NCBI GenBank assembly: GCA_910588965.1 | Contig: CAJUSO010000030.1 | Span: 1-41,571 of the forward strand | DNA: 41,571 nt | Direction of reading: 5' to 3' | Source: an uncultured Lachnospiraceae bacterium | GTDB lineage: Bacteria; Bacillota; Clostridia; Lachnospirales; Lachnospiraceae | Shown: piece after piece, positions 7,769-15,821 of the stretch | Layout: each line of letters starts with the position of its first letter | Numbering within the stretch: the stretch's first letter is position 1 | Position numbers and translations under genes: made by a program | Notes under the pieces: model-generated | Database searches by the model: none | What the model saw: only the letters and a program-made list of their open reading frames with translations | Told to the model about the DNA's origin: nothing

Positions 7769-8989
7769 ATGGAGAGTTATGGAGGGAACGATGTCCTATA
7801 TGTCCAGATGTTTGGAGGCTTTTCCATCACATGGAATGGGAAGCAGATTTTAGGCAGGAAATCTGCAGAGACACAGTTTGCCTATCTGATGCAGCTGCTC
7901 CTGCACAGTAGGGAGGCAGGCATCCAGCGTGGGCAGCTAGAACAGATCCTATTTGGCGACAGGGATATCTCAGACCTGCGCCATGCCACCAGGACAGTCA
8001 TTTACAATGCAAAGAAAAAGCTAAAGGCTGCTGGCCTGCCAGACGTCAATTACATAGAGCAGGTAGACGGCGTTTATTACTGGACAAAGGAAATCCAGGT
8101 GGTAGAGGATGCGGCAGAGATGGATTGGCTCCACCAGGAAGCTGAGAATGAGAAAAACCCGGAAGAGAGGCTAAGTCTCTACTTGCGGGCCTGTTATTGT
8201 TATACGGCAGAATTTTTGGAAACCCAGACGGGCACGGTTTGGGTTGCCCAGGAGGCCAGGCGCTACCGTGCCTTGTTCTGTGACTGCGTGGAAAAAGCTG
8301 TCCAGCTGTTACGGGTTGGGCAGGACTATATGCAGATGGAGGAGCTTGGCTTATATGCGGCGAAGGTGCAGCCCTTGGCAGACTGGGAGGCTGTCACCAT
8401 GGAAGCCCTGATTTCCCTGGGGCGGGATGAAGATGCACGGAAATTCTATGACGATACGGTGGAACTGTATTTCCAGGAGCAGGGCCTGCGGCCTTCCGGG
8501 CGGCTGATGGAGCTTTTGGACAGGCTAGGTTCCCAGATTGGGCACCATTATGCTGTCCTGGACGACATACAGGGCAGGCTGCGGGAAAGCGCGGAGGATC
8601 CCCAGGGCGGCTATTTCTGCTCCTACCCTATCTTCCAGGGGATTTACCGGATGGTGGCCCGGATGATGGAACGGGGCGGCCAATCCGTGTACTTAATGCT
8701 CTGTACAGTGGTGGACAGCAAAGGGAATCCCATGAAGGACGGGCCCATGCTGGAAGAACTGTCCCAAAGGCTAAGGGATGCGATCCAGCAATCCGTACGC
8801 CGCGGCGACGCCGTCAATAAATATGGCAAGGGCCAATATCTGGTCCTTATGATGAATACGACACGGGAAAATTGTAAAATCCTCCAAAAGAGGATTAATT
8901 ACCATTTTATCGTAGGGCGGCAGCGCACAGGCATACAGTATTATGTGAACAGTGTCATCTGCACCCAAGACAAGGAGAGGGTTGTATAA
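7769..8989 (+). CDS. SARP/BTAD-like transcriptional regulator with degenerate GGDEF-like C-terminus
   Basis: This 406-residue protein has an N-terminal winged-helix of the OmpR/SARP kind (about 8-110; VQMFGGFSITWNGKQI opening, LRHATRTVIYNAKKKL recognition-helix region). A BTAD/TPR-like helical domain follows (about 115-255; typical ending VELYFQEQGLRPSGRL). Residues about 285-400 look like a GGDEF fold (LRDAIQQSVRRGDAVNKYG then LVLMM), but the signature site reads GKGQY (353-357), so it should not make cyclic-di-GMP and may instead bind a ligand. It lacks the STAND ATPase domain of large SARP regulators. It starts 3 nt after sipW in the same operon, so it is the probable local activator of the fibre genes. 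Confidence 0.8.
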   Translation: MESYGGNDVLYVQMFGGFSITWNGKQILGRKSAETQFAYLMQLLLHSREAGIQRGQLEQILFGDRDISDLRHATRTVIYNAKKKLKAAGLPDVNYIEQVDGVYYWTKEIQVVEDAAEMDWLHQEAENEKNPEERLSLYLRACYCYTAEFLETQTGTVWVAQEARRYRALFCDCVEKAVQLLRVGQDYMQMEELGLYAAKVQPLADWEAVTMEALISLGRDEDARKFYDDTVELYFQEQGLRPSGRLMELLDRLGSQIGHHYAVLDDIQGRLRESAEDPQGGYFCSYPIFQGIYRMVARMMERGGQSVYLMLCTVVDSKGNPMKDGPMLEELSQRLRDAIQQSVRRGDAVNKYGKGQYLVLMMNTTRENCKILQKRINYHFIVGRQRTGIQYYVNSVICTQDKERVV

Positions 8990-9000
8990 GGAGACGAAGT

Positions 9001-9507
9001 ATGGAAAAGTCGCAATGGTATATAGGCACGCCCAGCGGCGCTGTGCTGTGCGTTGACGGCTTGCGGGAAAGCCAGGTACAGGGAAGGCTTTATCATGCCT
9101 ACTGCAGGCAGCCCCTCCAGGTAGAAGGGATTACGCAGCTGCTGTTTGGGTTGGAGCGGTTTTTCGACTCCATAAACTTTCCGCATCCAGGAACGAATGG
9201 GCGGACATTTGAAGATAAGGCACAAGAGGAAAGCCTTAAAATAGAAAGGGTGAAAATATTGAGCGACGAAGAGCTGTTGAGCAAGCATGGTGACCTTGGC
9301 ACCTTCATCATCCGCGTGCAGCACAGGCAGAACAGCAGCTGGCAGGGGCGGATTACCTGGATGGATCAGGACAAGACGATGTATTTCCGCTCTGTCTGGG
9401 AGCTGATTAAATTGATAGACAGTGCGCTGAACACCATCGGCGGCCAGGAAGGGCTGCCAGCAGAAATAGGGTGGGATGGCTGCGCGGGGTTGGACAGTAA
9501 AAAATAA
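9001..9507 (+). CDS. hypothetical protein, last gene of the fibre operon
   Basis: I do not recognise this 168-residue protein. It is predicted soluble and cytosolic, with no signal peptide or membrane helix. The N-terminal half is mixed alpha/beta. The C-terminal half holds a compact motif (VQHRQNSSWQGRITWMD ... FRSVWELIKLIDSAL, about 106-142). It starts 11 nt after the regulator with AAGGAGACG just before the ATG, and a terminator follows, so it belongs to the fibre operon. Position next to the regulator suggests a partner or modulator, which is only inference. Confidence 0.7.
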   Translation: MEKSQWYIGTPSGAVLCVDGLRESQVQGRLYHAYCRQPLQVEGITQLLFGLERFFDSINFPHPGTNGRTFEDKAQEESLKIERVKILSDEELLSKHGDLGTFIIRVQHRQNSSWQGRITWMDQDKTMYFRSVWELIKLIDSALNTIGGQEGLPAEIGWDGCAGLDSKK

Positions 9508-9529
9508 CATGATAGATAACAGATGGCAT

Positions 9530-9568
9530 AGCCACCCAGATACTAGGCAATGTATAAGGGTGGCTTTT
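9530..9568 (+). terminator. terminator of the fibre operon
   Basis: AGCCACCC (9530-9537) pairs perfectly with GGGTGGCT (9558-9565) and is followed by TTT. Outer bases (GGCATAGC against GCTATG) may lengthen the stem. It lies between convergent genes. Confidence 0.7.
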
Positions 9569-9596
9569 GCTATGTTTTGCGCAAAGGCTCCCCCAG

Positions 9597-10442
9597 TTAC
9601 AGGAGCAGCCCCAGGCCATTAATCTGCCGTTCCTGCTCTTCACAGCTGACGAGTGTGTAGATGCGGGTCGTATTGATGTTAGAATGCCCCAATAGGTCCG
9701 CCAGGTGGCAGATATCTTTTTCTATATTATAATAGGTAAGCGCAAACAGGTGCCGCAGGTTATGGGGGAATACCTTGCTACGGTCCACGCCGGCCTCGTC
9801 GCAGAGGGACTGCATCTGGTGCAGGATATTGCTGCGGTCTAAAGGGTTCCCATTGCGGGTCACGAAGACGCTCCCAGACAGGATGTTCCGCTCTTTGGCA
9901 TACTGCTTCAATTCCCTGCACAGTTCTGCAGGCAGGATGACAATCCGGGTCTTGCCCTTTAGGGATACTTCAGCCCGGCAGGTATACAGCGCGTCCACGG
10001 TGATGAAGGGCAGTTCGCTGATGCGGATGCCTGTGGCGCAGATGGTCTGCATGATCAGGCAGAGGCGCAGCATCCCTTTGCGTTTGGCAGTTTCCAACAG
10101 GCGGATATATTCTTCCTTCGACAGCTCCCGTTCCTTTTTGCGGAAGGTAGTACGCTGCACTTTGAAGGATTTCACCGTGCATTCCCTGCAGTCCATAAGG
10201 TACAGGAAGCAGTTTAAGGCAGACAGCATGGTATTTGCGCTGGTAATGGCATAGGATTCAGCCAGCTTCTGCTTGTAGGCGATGACGGTATGCTTCGTGA
10301 TGGCATTGCCTTCCCCCACGTAATCCATAAATTTTTCTGCTTCATGCAGGTATTTGCCAATGGTGGCTTCGCTTTTTTCATTTGCCCTCATTTCCCATTC
10401 AAACTGAGCAAGCATTTTCTGTCGGTTAATCTTGTGTTCCAT
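9597..10442 (-). CDS. tyrosine recombinase/integrase
   Basis: This 281-residue site-specific recombinase is complete. A SAM-like core-binding domain (about 8-92) precedes the catalytic domain (108-281). All active-site residues are visible: Arg140 (ATGIRISEL), Lys164 (KGKTR), His227 and Arg230 (HNLRHLF), His253 (LLGHSN) and the nucleophile Tyr262 (TTRIYT). The size fits compact XerC/D- or RecV-like enzymes rather than large phage integrases. AGGAGG 8 nt before the ATG supports the start. It lies 48 nt downstream of the DUF6431-like gene and shares its promoter. It is convergent with the fibre operon. Possible roles are mobility of the two-gene unit or DNA inversion controlling surface genes; no recombination sites were identified. 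Confidence 0.9.
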   Translation of the reverse strand: MEHKINRQKMLAQFEWEMRANEKSEATIGKYLHEAEKFMDYVGEGNAITKHTVIAYKQKLAESYAITSANTMLSALNCFLYLMDCRECTVKSFKVQRTTFRKKERELSKEEYIRLLETAKRKGMLRLCLIMQTICATGIRISELPFITVDALYTCRAEVSLKGKTRIVILPAELCRELKQYAKERNILSGSVFVTRNGNPLDRSNILHQMQSLCDEAGVDRSKVFPHNLRHLFALTYYNIEKDICHLADLLGHSNINTTRIYTLVSCEEQERQINGLGLLL

Positions 10443-10490
10443 GTCCCATTCCTCCTCTGTTTTTGGGTTATTTTTGCGTCAACCGTATTT

Positions 10491-11093
10491 TTATGGGGTA
10501 ATCGTACATGGATATGGGCCAACAGTAAAACAAAAGTCGGTGCATAAAAACCGGTGGCTGTAAGCCAGGAAACGGCCGGATTCATAGAGGCGGCGCAGGA
10601 GGATTTTCAGCCAGTCTGCAGTTGATTCCATTAATTTATGGATGTGTAGGATATAGGGGGCTAGGGGGCGCCCAATTCCAGCTTGCGGCTGGCTGTCCTG
10701 GGGGGAGGGGGCTTCATCCGCGAGGAGGCTCGCATAGAGCCAATGATGCCAGCGGAGCATGGTGGATTCGCATGGATGGTCCTCAAAGCCCCTCGTCCCA
10801 GAGGTAATCAGCCCTTCTAAGACCCCTGCAATCACATCGGCTTCAAAGTGCTTAAAGGGCGCAATGATATCAGGAAGCTCCCGGTGGAGCATATTGCAGC
10901 CCCCGTTGGTGCAGCGCAGGCGCCGGATGCGGATCCAGCGGGTTTCGCCGTTCCTGCTTTTGAGGATGCGCGTCACATGGTCCCGGGGTTTCAGGGGCTG
11001 GCGGCAGGCAGGGCAGGTTGGGGCCTCGTTGCTTTCTATTATAAATATGTTTTCCCCATTGTGGGAAACCTTGTAATCCGATATAATGACCAT
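10491..11093 (-). CDS. zinc-ribbon DUF6431-like protein paired with the recombinase
   Basis: This roughly 200-residue protein opens with a zinc ribbon: CPAC, then RLRC and GGC about 35 residues later, followed by LHRELPD. I recall this pattern from DUF6431 proteins, which are often found beside integrases or transposases in Clostridia. A helical region with ESTMLRWHHWL follows. It is cytosolic, with no signal peptide. The start is uncertain: an ATG at 11093 and an in-frame TTG at 11114 both lack a clear ribosome site, and a hairpin sits just upstream. It is probably a DNA-binding partner of the recombinase or part of a small mobile unit. The exact role is unknown. Confidence 0.65.
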   Translation of the reverse strand: MVIISDYKVSHNGENIFIIESNEAPTCPACRQPLKPRDHVTRILKSRNGETRWIRIRRLRCTNGGCNMLHRELPDIIAPFKHFEADVIAGVLEGLITSGTRGFEDHPCESTMLRWHHWLYASLLADEAPSPQDSQPQAGIGRPLAPYILHIHKLMESTADWLKILLRRLYESGRFLAYSHRFLCTDFCFTVGPYPCTITP

Positions 11094-11107
11094 AGCTGGG
11101 CAGTCCG

Positions 11108-11134
11108 GTTCCAAAAGGCGTTAGGGCTTAGGAA
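11108..11134 (-). other. hairpin in the leader of the DUF6431-recombinase unit
   Basis: GGTTCC (11108-11113) pairs with GGAACC (11129-11134) in the leader just before the possible starts of the DUF6431-like gene. With no clear ribosome site nearby it could mask translation or be a protein-binding palindrome. Confidence 0.35.
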
Positions 11135-11174
11135 CCCTTTCTGTTATTTATTTTTGGGGGAGCATGTTTTATCC

Positions 11175-11203
11175 AGTATAACTGTCTTTTGGAAAACAAT
11201 CAA
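11175..11203 (-). promoter_or_regulatory. sigma-A promoter for the DUF6431-recombinase unit
   Basis: Read leftward: -35 TTGATT (11203-11198), a 17-nt spacer, -10 TATACT (11180-11175). This is near consensus, so the pair should be expressed rather than silent. Confidence 0.65.
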
Positions 11204-11233
11204 GGAAATAAGGAAGAAACTTGATTTTTGGTA

Positions 11234-11262
11234 TTTTCAATTTTATCTTTTTGCGTTATGAT
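11234..11262 (+). promoter_or_regulatory. possible promoter for the hybrid histidine kinase
   Basis: A good -10 TATGAT (11257-11262) has only a weak -35 TTTTCA (11234-11239) at 17-nt spacing. It lies about 80 nt before the kinase start and is divergent from the recombinase promoter. Confidence 0.35.
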
Positions 11263-11339
11263 AGAGGAAGTAAAAATGATGGCAAAGAAATCAAGCGGCT
11301 GCTGATAGATTTGCGGATGGCTTATGGAGGAATCCCTTT

Positions 11340-14300
11340 ATGAATGGAAAGAAGAAATCAATACAGGGTGCAGTTGGGACATTGGTTTTGCTGATTGCTA
11401 TCCTTTTAATGTTTGTTTGGTATTCATCGGAGAATAACAGGAGGATTGAACGGCAGAATAAGAACTATGCGGCAGATTCAGCGAGACAGAAGGCCGGCCA
11501 TATTGAGTCTGAGTTTGAGAACGCGTTAAGCCGTATCAGCACATATGCTTATTTTCTGGGGGAAAGCCTGTATGAACCTAAGGTTACGGTAGGGATGCTG
11601 CAGGGGATGGCGGAGAATTCCCTATTTGATTCTTTCCGGTTTACGGACAGGGAAGGGATTAATATCTCTTCGGATGGACAGGTGTTTGATGCAGCTGACG
11701 AAGAGTATTATATTAAGGGCATGCAGGGGGAAAGCGGCATGTCCATGATTTACAATTCTGCGAAGACTGGGGAGACCATGGTAGGGTTTTATGCCCCTCT
11801 CTACTTCCAGGATGAAATTATAGGGGTGCTGCGGGGGGTTTATTCTGCCAAGGCGTACCTCCAGGATATCTTAGATATTAATTACTTTGGTGAGAAAGCT
11901 GGGGCCTTCCTCTGTACAGAAGAAGGGCAGATAATTGCCAGCGGCGATATTGGCGATCCAGACGGCATACTGTTAGATATGATGCTGGAAGACGGGGCGA
12001 TCGACCAGGAAGCGTATGCACGGGCAGTGGAGATTTTCCAAAAGGGTGGGGAAGAAGTGATTGCCTGCGGCCCTGGGAGCAAGATAGACAATCTTTGCGT
12101 AATCAATATCCCTGAGAATGAGTATGTCTATGTGCAGGCCTTCCCGCAGCCGGTAACCCAGGCAATGGTGAGGAACGCAAACCGTACAGGGATGATGCTG
12201 GAGGCCATGCTGTTGGGGCTGTTTTTCCTATGTGTAGTGTTCCTGGTTATCCGTTCTGGGCGGGAGAGGAAGCGCTTAGAGCGGGAAAACAGGGAAATGG
12301 GATATGTCATCAGCGGTGTAAATACGCTGTTTACCCGTTTTGTGATGGTGGACCTTGAGAAGGACACTTACCAGTACCTGGTGCAGACCAGGCCGGAGCA
12401 GGAGGATTTTCCGCTGCGGGGGGAATATGGGCAGTTTTTTGCATATTTATGCTCCTATCTGGCAGAAGAAGAGGATAGGGAGGGTTTTGAGAAGATTTTG
12501 GCGAAGGATTCCCTGATTGAGGAGTTAGACGGGCAGACCACGGATATCCGGTATGAGTACCATGTACAGCGCAACGGCGTTTATGAATGGGAGCACCTGA
12601 ATATTGTGTGCCTGGAAAGGAAGGATGGGAGAGCCAGCAAGGTTATGGTCATCCGCCAGAATATTACAGAGGTCAAAGAGAAAGAGATGCAGATCCAGGC
12701 TGAGATTTCCCTTGCCAACCGGAAGGAGCGGCAGTACCGTGTGGCTATCACCAAAGATTCTATCTGCACCTATGACTTTGACCTGACCCGGGACTGGATT
12801 GGGGAAGACATTATTAACCTGACAGACCAGAATGGAGGTTCTTTGCTGGCAATGGTAGGGATGGAGGCTCCATGCAAAGCTTCAGAGTGGTTTGGGCGCT
12901 GGAAGAAATTTGTGGCAGAGGAGTCCATGGAAGAATACTGTGAGGTTGTGGATATTGGGAATTTAAAGAAATGCTATGACGAGGGGCGCGCGGAGGTGGC
13001 AATTGAATATTGGAGGCAGTATGGGCCTGACCAGAAAATCTGTGTCCGGCAGTCCTTCATCATGACCCAGGATGACGATACAGGGGATATCATGGTCATG
13101 GTTGTGACGAAGGATATCACGGAACAGGTGAAAAAGCAGAGGGAGCAGACCCAGGCCCTCCAGGAGGCCCTGATGCAGGCGCAGCATGCCAATAAGGCTA
13201 AGACCACGTTCCTTTCTAATATGTCCCATGATATCCGCACGCCTATGAATGCGGTTATCGGTTTTGCGACCATTGCGGTGAACCATATTGACAATAAGGG
13301 CCAGGTGAGGGACTGCCTGCACAAGGTGCTTTCCTCCAGCAACCATCTGCTGAGCCTGATTAATGACATTTTGGATATGAGCCGGATTGAGAGCGGGAAG
13401 GTGCAGATTAAGGAGCAGGCCTGCAATATCTCAGATGTGATGCATGACCTGATTAATATCATCCAGCCGCAGGTGAAGGCGAAACAGATTGATTTGTATA
13501 TTGACACTTATAATATCTCGAATGAGGAAGTCATTGCAGATTCCCTGAAGCTGAACCAGGTGTTTTTGAACCTTCTGAGCAATGCGGTGAAATATACGCC
13601 GGCCAGGGGGGCAATCTATTTTAAAATCATACAGAAGGCTTCTTTCTGCAGGGGATACAGCGATTATGTGTTTGTCATCAAGGACAACGGCATAGGCATG
13701 TCGCCGGAGTTTGTGGAGCATATCTTTGAGCCTTTTGAGCGGGAGGCCAGCACTACCCGGACGGGCATCCAGGGCACGGGGCTGGGCATGGCCATTACCA
13801 AGAATATTGTGGATATGATGGGGGGCGATATCAGCGTTAAAAGTGAGAAGGATAAGGGAAGCGAGTTTACGGTTGAGCTTAGGCTCAGGCTGCAGGACAG
13901 CACAGAGAGCGCAAAGGAAATTGAGGAACTGAAAGGCAAGCGTGTACTGGTGGTGGATGACGACTTGGATACCTGCAACGGCGTGAGCCGGATGCTGGAG
14001 CAGCTTGGCATGCGCTCTGAATGGACGACCTCTGGCCGGGAGGCTGCTTATCGGGCAAAGATGGCCATTGACCAGGGCGACCCTTATTATAATTATATGG
14101 TTGACTGGCAGATGCCGGAGACCAGCGGGGTAGAGACCACAATGAAAATCCGCGGGCTGGCAGGGGAGGATGTGCCTATCATTATCCTGACGGCATACGA
14201 CTGGTCAGATATTGAGGAGGAAGCCATGCTGGCAGGGGTCAGCGCGTTCTGTGCCAAGCCGCTGTTTATGTCTGACCTGCGGACGGCGCTTTTGGCAGTG

Positions 14301-14735
14301 AACCACCTGATTGAGAAAGAAGAAAAGGCAGCCGCATGGACCCTGGCCGATTTTAAGGGGAAACGTGTGCTGCTGGTGGATGATATAGAGATGAACCGGG
14401 AGATTGCAGAGGAAATCCTAAAGGAAACGGGCTTTACGGTGGAATCTGCACCGGATGGGACCGACGCCGTGGATATGGTGAAAAAATCAGAAGAGTATTA
14501 TTATGATGCGGTCCTGATGGACGTGCAGATGCCGATTATGGATGGTTATGAGGCCACAAGGACAATCCGTGCGCTGCCAAGGGCAGACGTCCGGGAAATG
14601 CCGATTATTGCAATGACAGCCAATGCCATGGATGAGGATAAGGAAGAGGCGCTGAAAAATGGGATGAATGACCATATTGCAAAGCCTATTGATATGGATG
14701 CGTTTATGGAAATTTTAGGCAAGTTCCTGAAATAA
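11340..14735 (+). CDS. membrane hybrid sensor histidine kinase with two receiver domains
   Basis: This 1131-residue kinase senses an extracellular cue. Membrane helix 1 is at about 12-30. A Cache-type sensor spans about 35-275, and helix 2 is at 286-304. A PAS-like region lies at about 325-445 and a second at about 460-595 (ends ITEV and ITEQ). The HisKA box SHDIRTPMN carries phospho-acceptor His630. The ATPase has the N box NLLSNAVKYT (744-753), DNGIGM (782-787) and GTGLGM (812-817). Receiver 1 (867-990) carries Asp922 in VDWQMP; receiver 2 (1008-1129) carries Asp1061 in LMDVQMP. No DNA-binding output and no Hpt domain is present, so it must pass phosphate to another protein. GGAGG at 11327-11331 fixes the start. 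The ligand is unknown. Confidence 0.92.
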   Translation: MNGKKKSIQGAVGTLVLLIAILLMFVWYSSENNRRIERQNKNYAADSARQKAGHIESEFENALSRISTYAYFLGESLYEPKVTVGMLQGMAENSLFDSFRFTDREGINISSDGQVFDAADEEYYIKGMQGESGMSMIYNSAKTGETMVGFYAPLYFQDEIIGVLRGVYSAKAYLQDILDINYFGEKAGAFLCTEEGQIIASGDIGDPDGILLDMMLEDGAIDQEAYARAVEIFQKGGEEVIACGPGSKIDNLCVINIPENEYVYVQAFPQPVTQAMVRNANRTGMMLEAMLLGLFFLCVVFLVIRSGRERKRLERENREMGYVISGVNTLFTRFVMVDLEKDTYQYLVQTRPEQEDFPLRGEYGQFFAYLCSYLAEEEDREGFEKILAKDSLIEELDGQTTDIRYEYHVQRNGVYEWEHLNIVCLERKDGRASKVMVIRQNITEVKEKEMQIQAEISLANRKERQYRVAITKDSICTYDFDLTRDWIGEDIINLTDQNGGSLLAMVGMEAPCKASEWFGRWKKFVAEESMEEYCEVVDIGNLKKCYDEGRAEVAIEYWRQYGPDQKICVRQSFIMTQDDDTGDIMVMVVTKDITEQVKKQREQTQALQEALMQAQHANKAKTTFLSNMSHDIRTPMNAVIGFATIAVNHIDNKGQVRDCLHKVLSSSNHLLSLINDILDMSRIESGKVQIKEQACNISDVMHDLINIIQPQVKAKQIDLYIDTYNISNEEVIADSLKLNQVFLNLLSNAVKYTPARGAIYFKIIQKASFCRGYSDYVFVIKDNGIGMSPEFVEHIFEPFEREASTTRTGIQGTGLGMAITKNIVDMMGGDISVKSEKDKGSEFTVELRLRLQDSTESAKEIEELKGKRVLVVDDDLDTCNGVSRMLEQLGMRSEWTTSGREAAYRAKMAIDQGDPYYNYMVDWQMPETSGVETTMKIRGLAGEDVPIIILTAYDWSDIEEEAMLAGVSAFCAKPLFMSDLRTALLAVNHLIEKEEKAAAWTLADFKGKRVLLVDDIEMNREIAEEILKETGFTVESAPDGTDAVDMVKKSEEYYYDAVLMDVQMPIMDGYEATRTIRALPRADVREMPIIAMTANAMDEDKEEALKNGMNDHIAKPIDMDAFMEILGKFLK

Positions 14736-14744
14736 GCATAAAAG

Positions 14745-14785
14745 GGGCTGCTGCAGGACGAGGGAAACCTATGCTGCAGCAGCCC
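14745..14785 (-). terminator. terminator of the PIN-like gene
   Basis: A perfect 12-bp stem (GGGCTGCTGCAG 14745-14756 with CTGCAGCAGCCC 14774-14785). In the leftward direction it is followed by CTTTTATG, so it serves the leftward gene best, though it can also stop the kinase transcript. Confidence 0.7.
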
Positions 14786-14807
14786 TTGCTGTATGGCCCA
14801 TGCAGGC

Positions 14808-15668
14808 CTATGCTTTTTTCAGTACCTTAATCAGGGGGCGTAATGCTTTGTAATAGCTTTGCGCTTTCTGTGCCCCGAATTTTTTGTCAAACCCTACCTT
14901 GATTGCGGACAGGTTTTTGAATCCGTGGGACTGGATAATCTCATAGGATGCCTTGGCATGGCTTACATCAAACCCAAACCTGCGGAATATGGTCTCCACC
15001 AGCTTGACGCTCCTGGTATTGGAATCCCCCACACAATATTGGGAAAGCCTTTTCCGTAATTGGGCGTCCTGGCGGAAGGTGCGGTACCATTCCCTCCCAG
15101 CCTCCTGCCCCAGGAGCATGGTCATAACATTGTACCAGCTGTTCAGGTCTGAGGCCGGGAGGGAGCGGGCGACTTCTAAGGCATATTGTTCTTCGGGACG
15201 CGTTGCCCCTGGTGCGCCTGCAGCAGACGGGGCCCTGGCGGCCATATTTTTGCCCTCGTTGGATTTTTTCTTCTTGCCCTTTTTCTTTTTGGATTTTTTC
15301 TTGTCCTTTACTTCATATATCTTCTGGGTAATGTCAATGCTATGGCTTTTCCAAAAATCTACCGTGGCCTGGTAGCCCTTGTCGTTTGAAAAAATACAGA
15401 AGGCTGCCTTGGGGTGCTGGGCAATCAGGTAGGATAGGACGCCGATAAGCTGGTAATCCAGGGCATTGCTCCCAGCGGCACATTCCAGCCATTGTATCTT
15501 GGGGTTATGGGCATGATCCATGAAAAATTTTTCCATATGCTTGGAATGGTTTTCCGTATAAAAGGTGATGATTTTCTCCTTACGTTTTAATTTTCCAGGT
15601 AATCCCAGCCATCTGTCGCCAACATTTTCTGTATCAATTAAATAATATTTCCGTTTTGCTTTTCCCAT
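14808..15668 (-). CDS. PIN/NYN-like domain protein with a poly-lysine linker
   Basis: This is a 286-residue protein. Residues 1-118 have the layout of a PIN/NYN-type nuclease: YYLIDTEN (Asp12, Glu14), an acidic ALDYQL (Asp71) and FSNDKGYQATVDFW (Asp96), the pattern of metal-binding acidic residues. A linker at 121-140 is almost entirely lysine and serine, likely RNA- or DNA-binding. The C-terminal half (160-286) is helical and contains two segments that look related to each other (RKRLSQYCVGDSNTRSVKLV and YYKALRPLIKVL regions). A longer reading from 15794 would start upstream of the promoter at 15747-15774. AAGGAG just before the ATG at 15668 supports the shorter form. The substrate is unknown; RNA cleavage is inferred from the fold only. 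Confidence 0.7.
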   Translation of the reverse strand: MGKAKRKYYLIDTENVGDRWLGLPGKLKRKEKIITFYTENHSKHMEKFFMDHAHNPKIQWLECAAGSNALDYQLIGVLSYLIAQHPKAAFCIFSNDKGYQATVDFWKSHSIDITQKIYEVKDKKKSKKKKGKKKKSNEGKNMAARAPSAAGAPGATRPEEQYALEVARSLPASDLNSWYNVMTMLLGQEAGREWYRTFRQDAQLRKRLSQYCVGDSNTRSVKLVETIFRRFGFDVSHAKASYEIIQSHGFKNLSAIKVGFDKKFGAQKAQSYYKALRPLIKVLKKA

Positions 15669-15746
15669 TTTTGCTCCTTTTTGCCTTTTCCTGAGAATGG
15701 AATCGTAACTTAGGCGTGTGTTTGGCGTATTTTCAGTCCTTATAAA

Positions 15747-15774
15747 AGTATACCATAAAAATTTCAGAAAGCAA
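15747..15774 (-). promoter_or_regulatory. promoter of the PIN-like gene
   Basis: Read leftward: -35 TTGCTT (15774-15769), 16-nt spacer, -10 TATACT (15752-15747), about 75 nt before the chosen start. Confidence 0.5.
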
Positions 15775-15821
15775 GGAAAAGCGTGTAATCTCATAAATTA
15801 TAGCAGGCTGGATGGTTATGG

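Noticed and set aside
9508..11250. Complete insertion sequence with terminal inverted repeats
   Set aside because: I searched both flanks by eye and found no matching terminal repeats or target duplication.
15669..15794. N-terminal extension of the PIN-like protein (42 residues)
   Set aside because: It would start upstream of a good promoter, and a proper ribosome site precedes the ATG at 15668.
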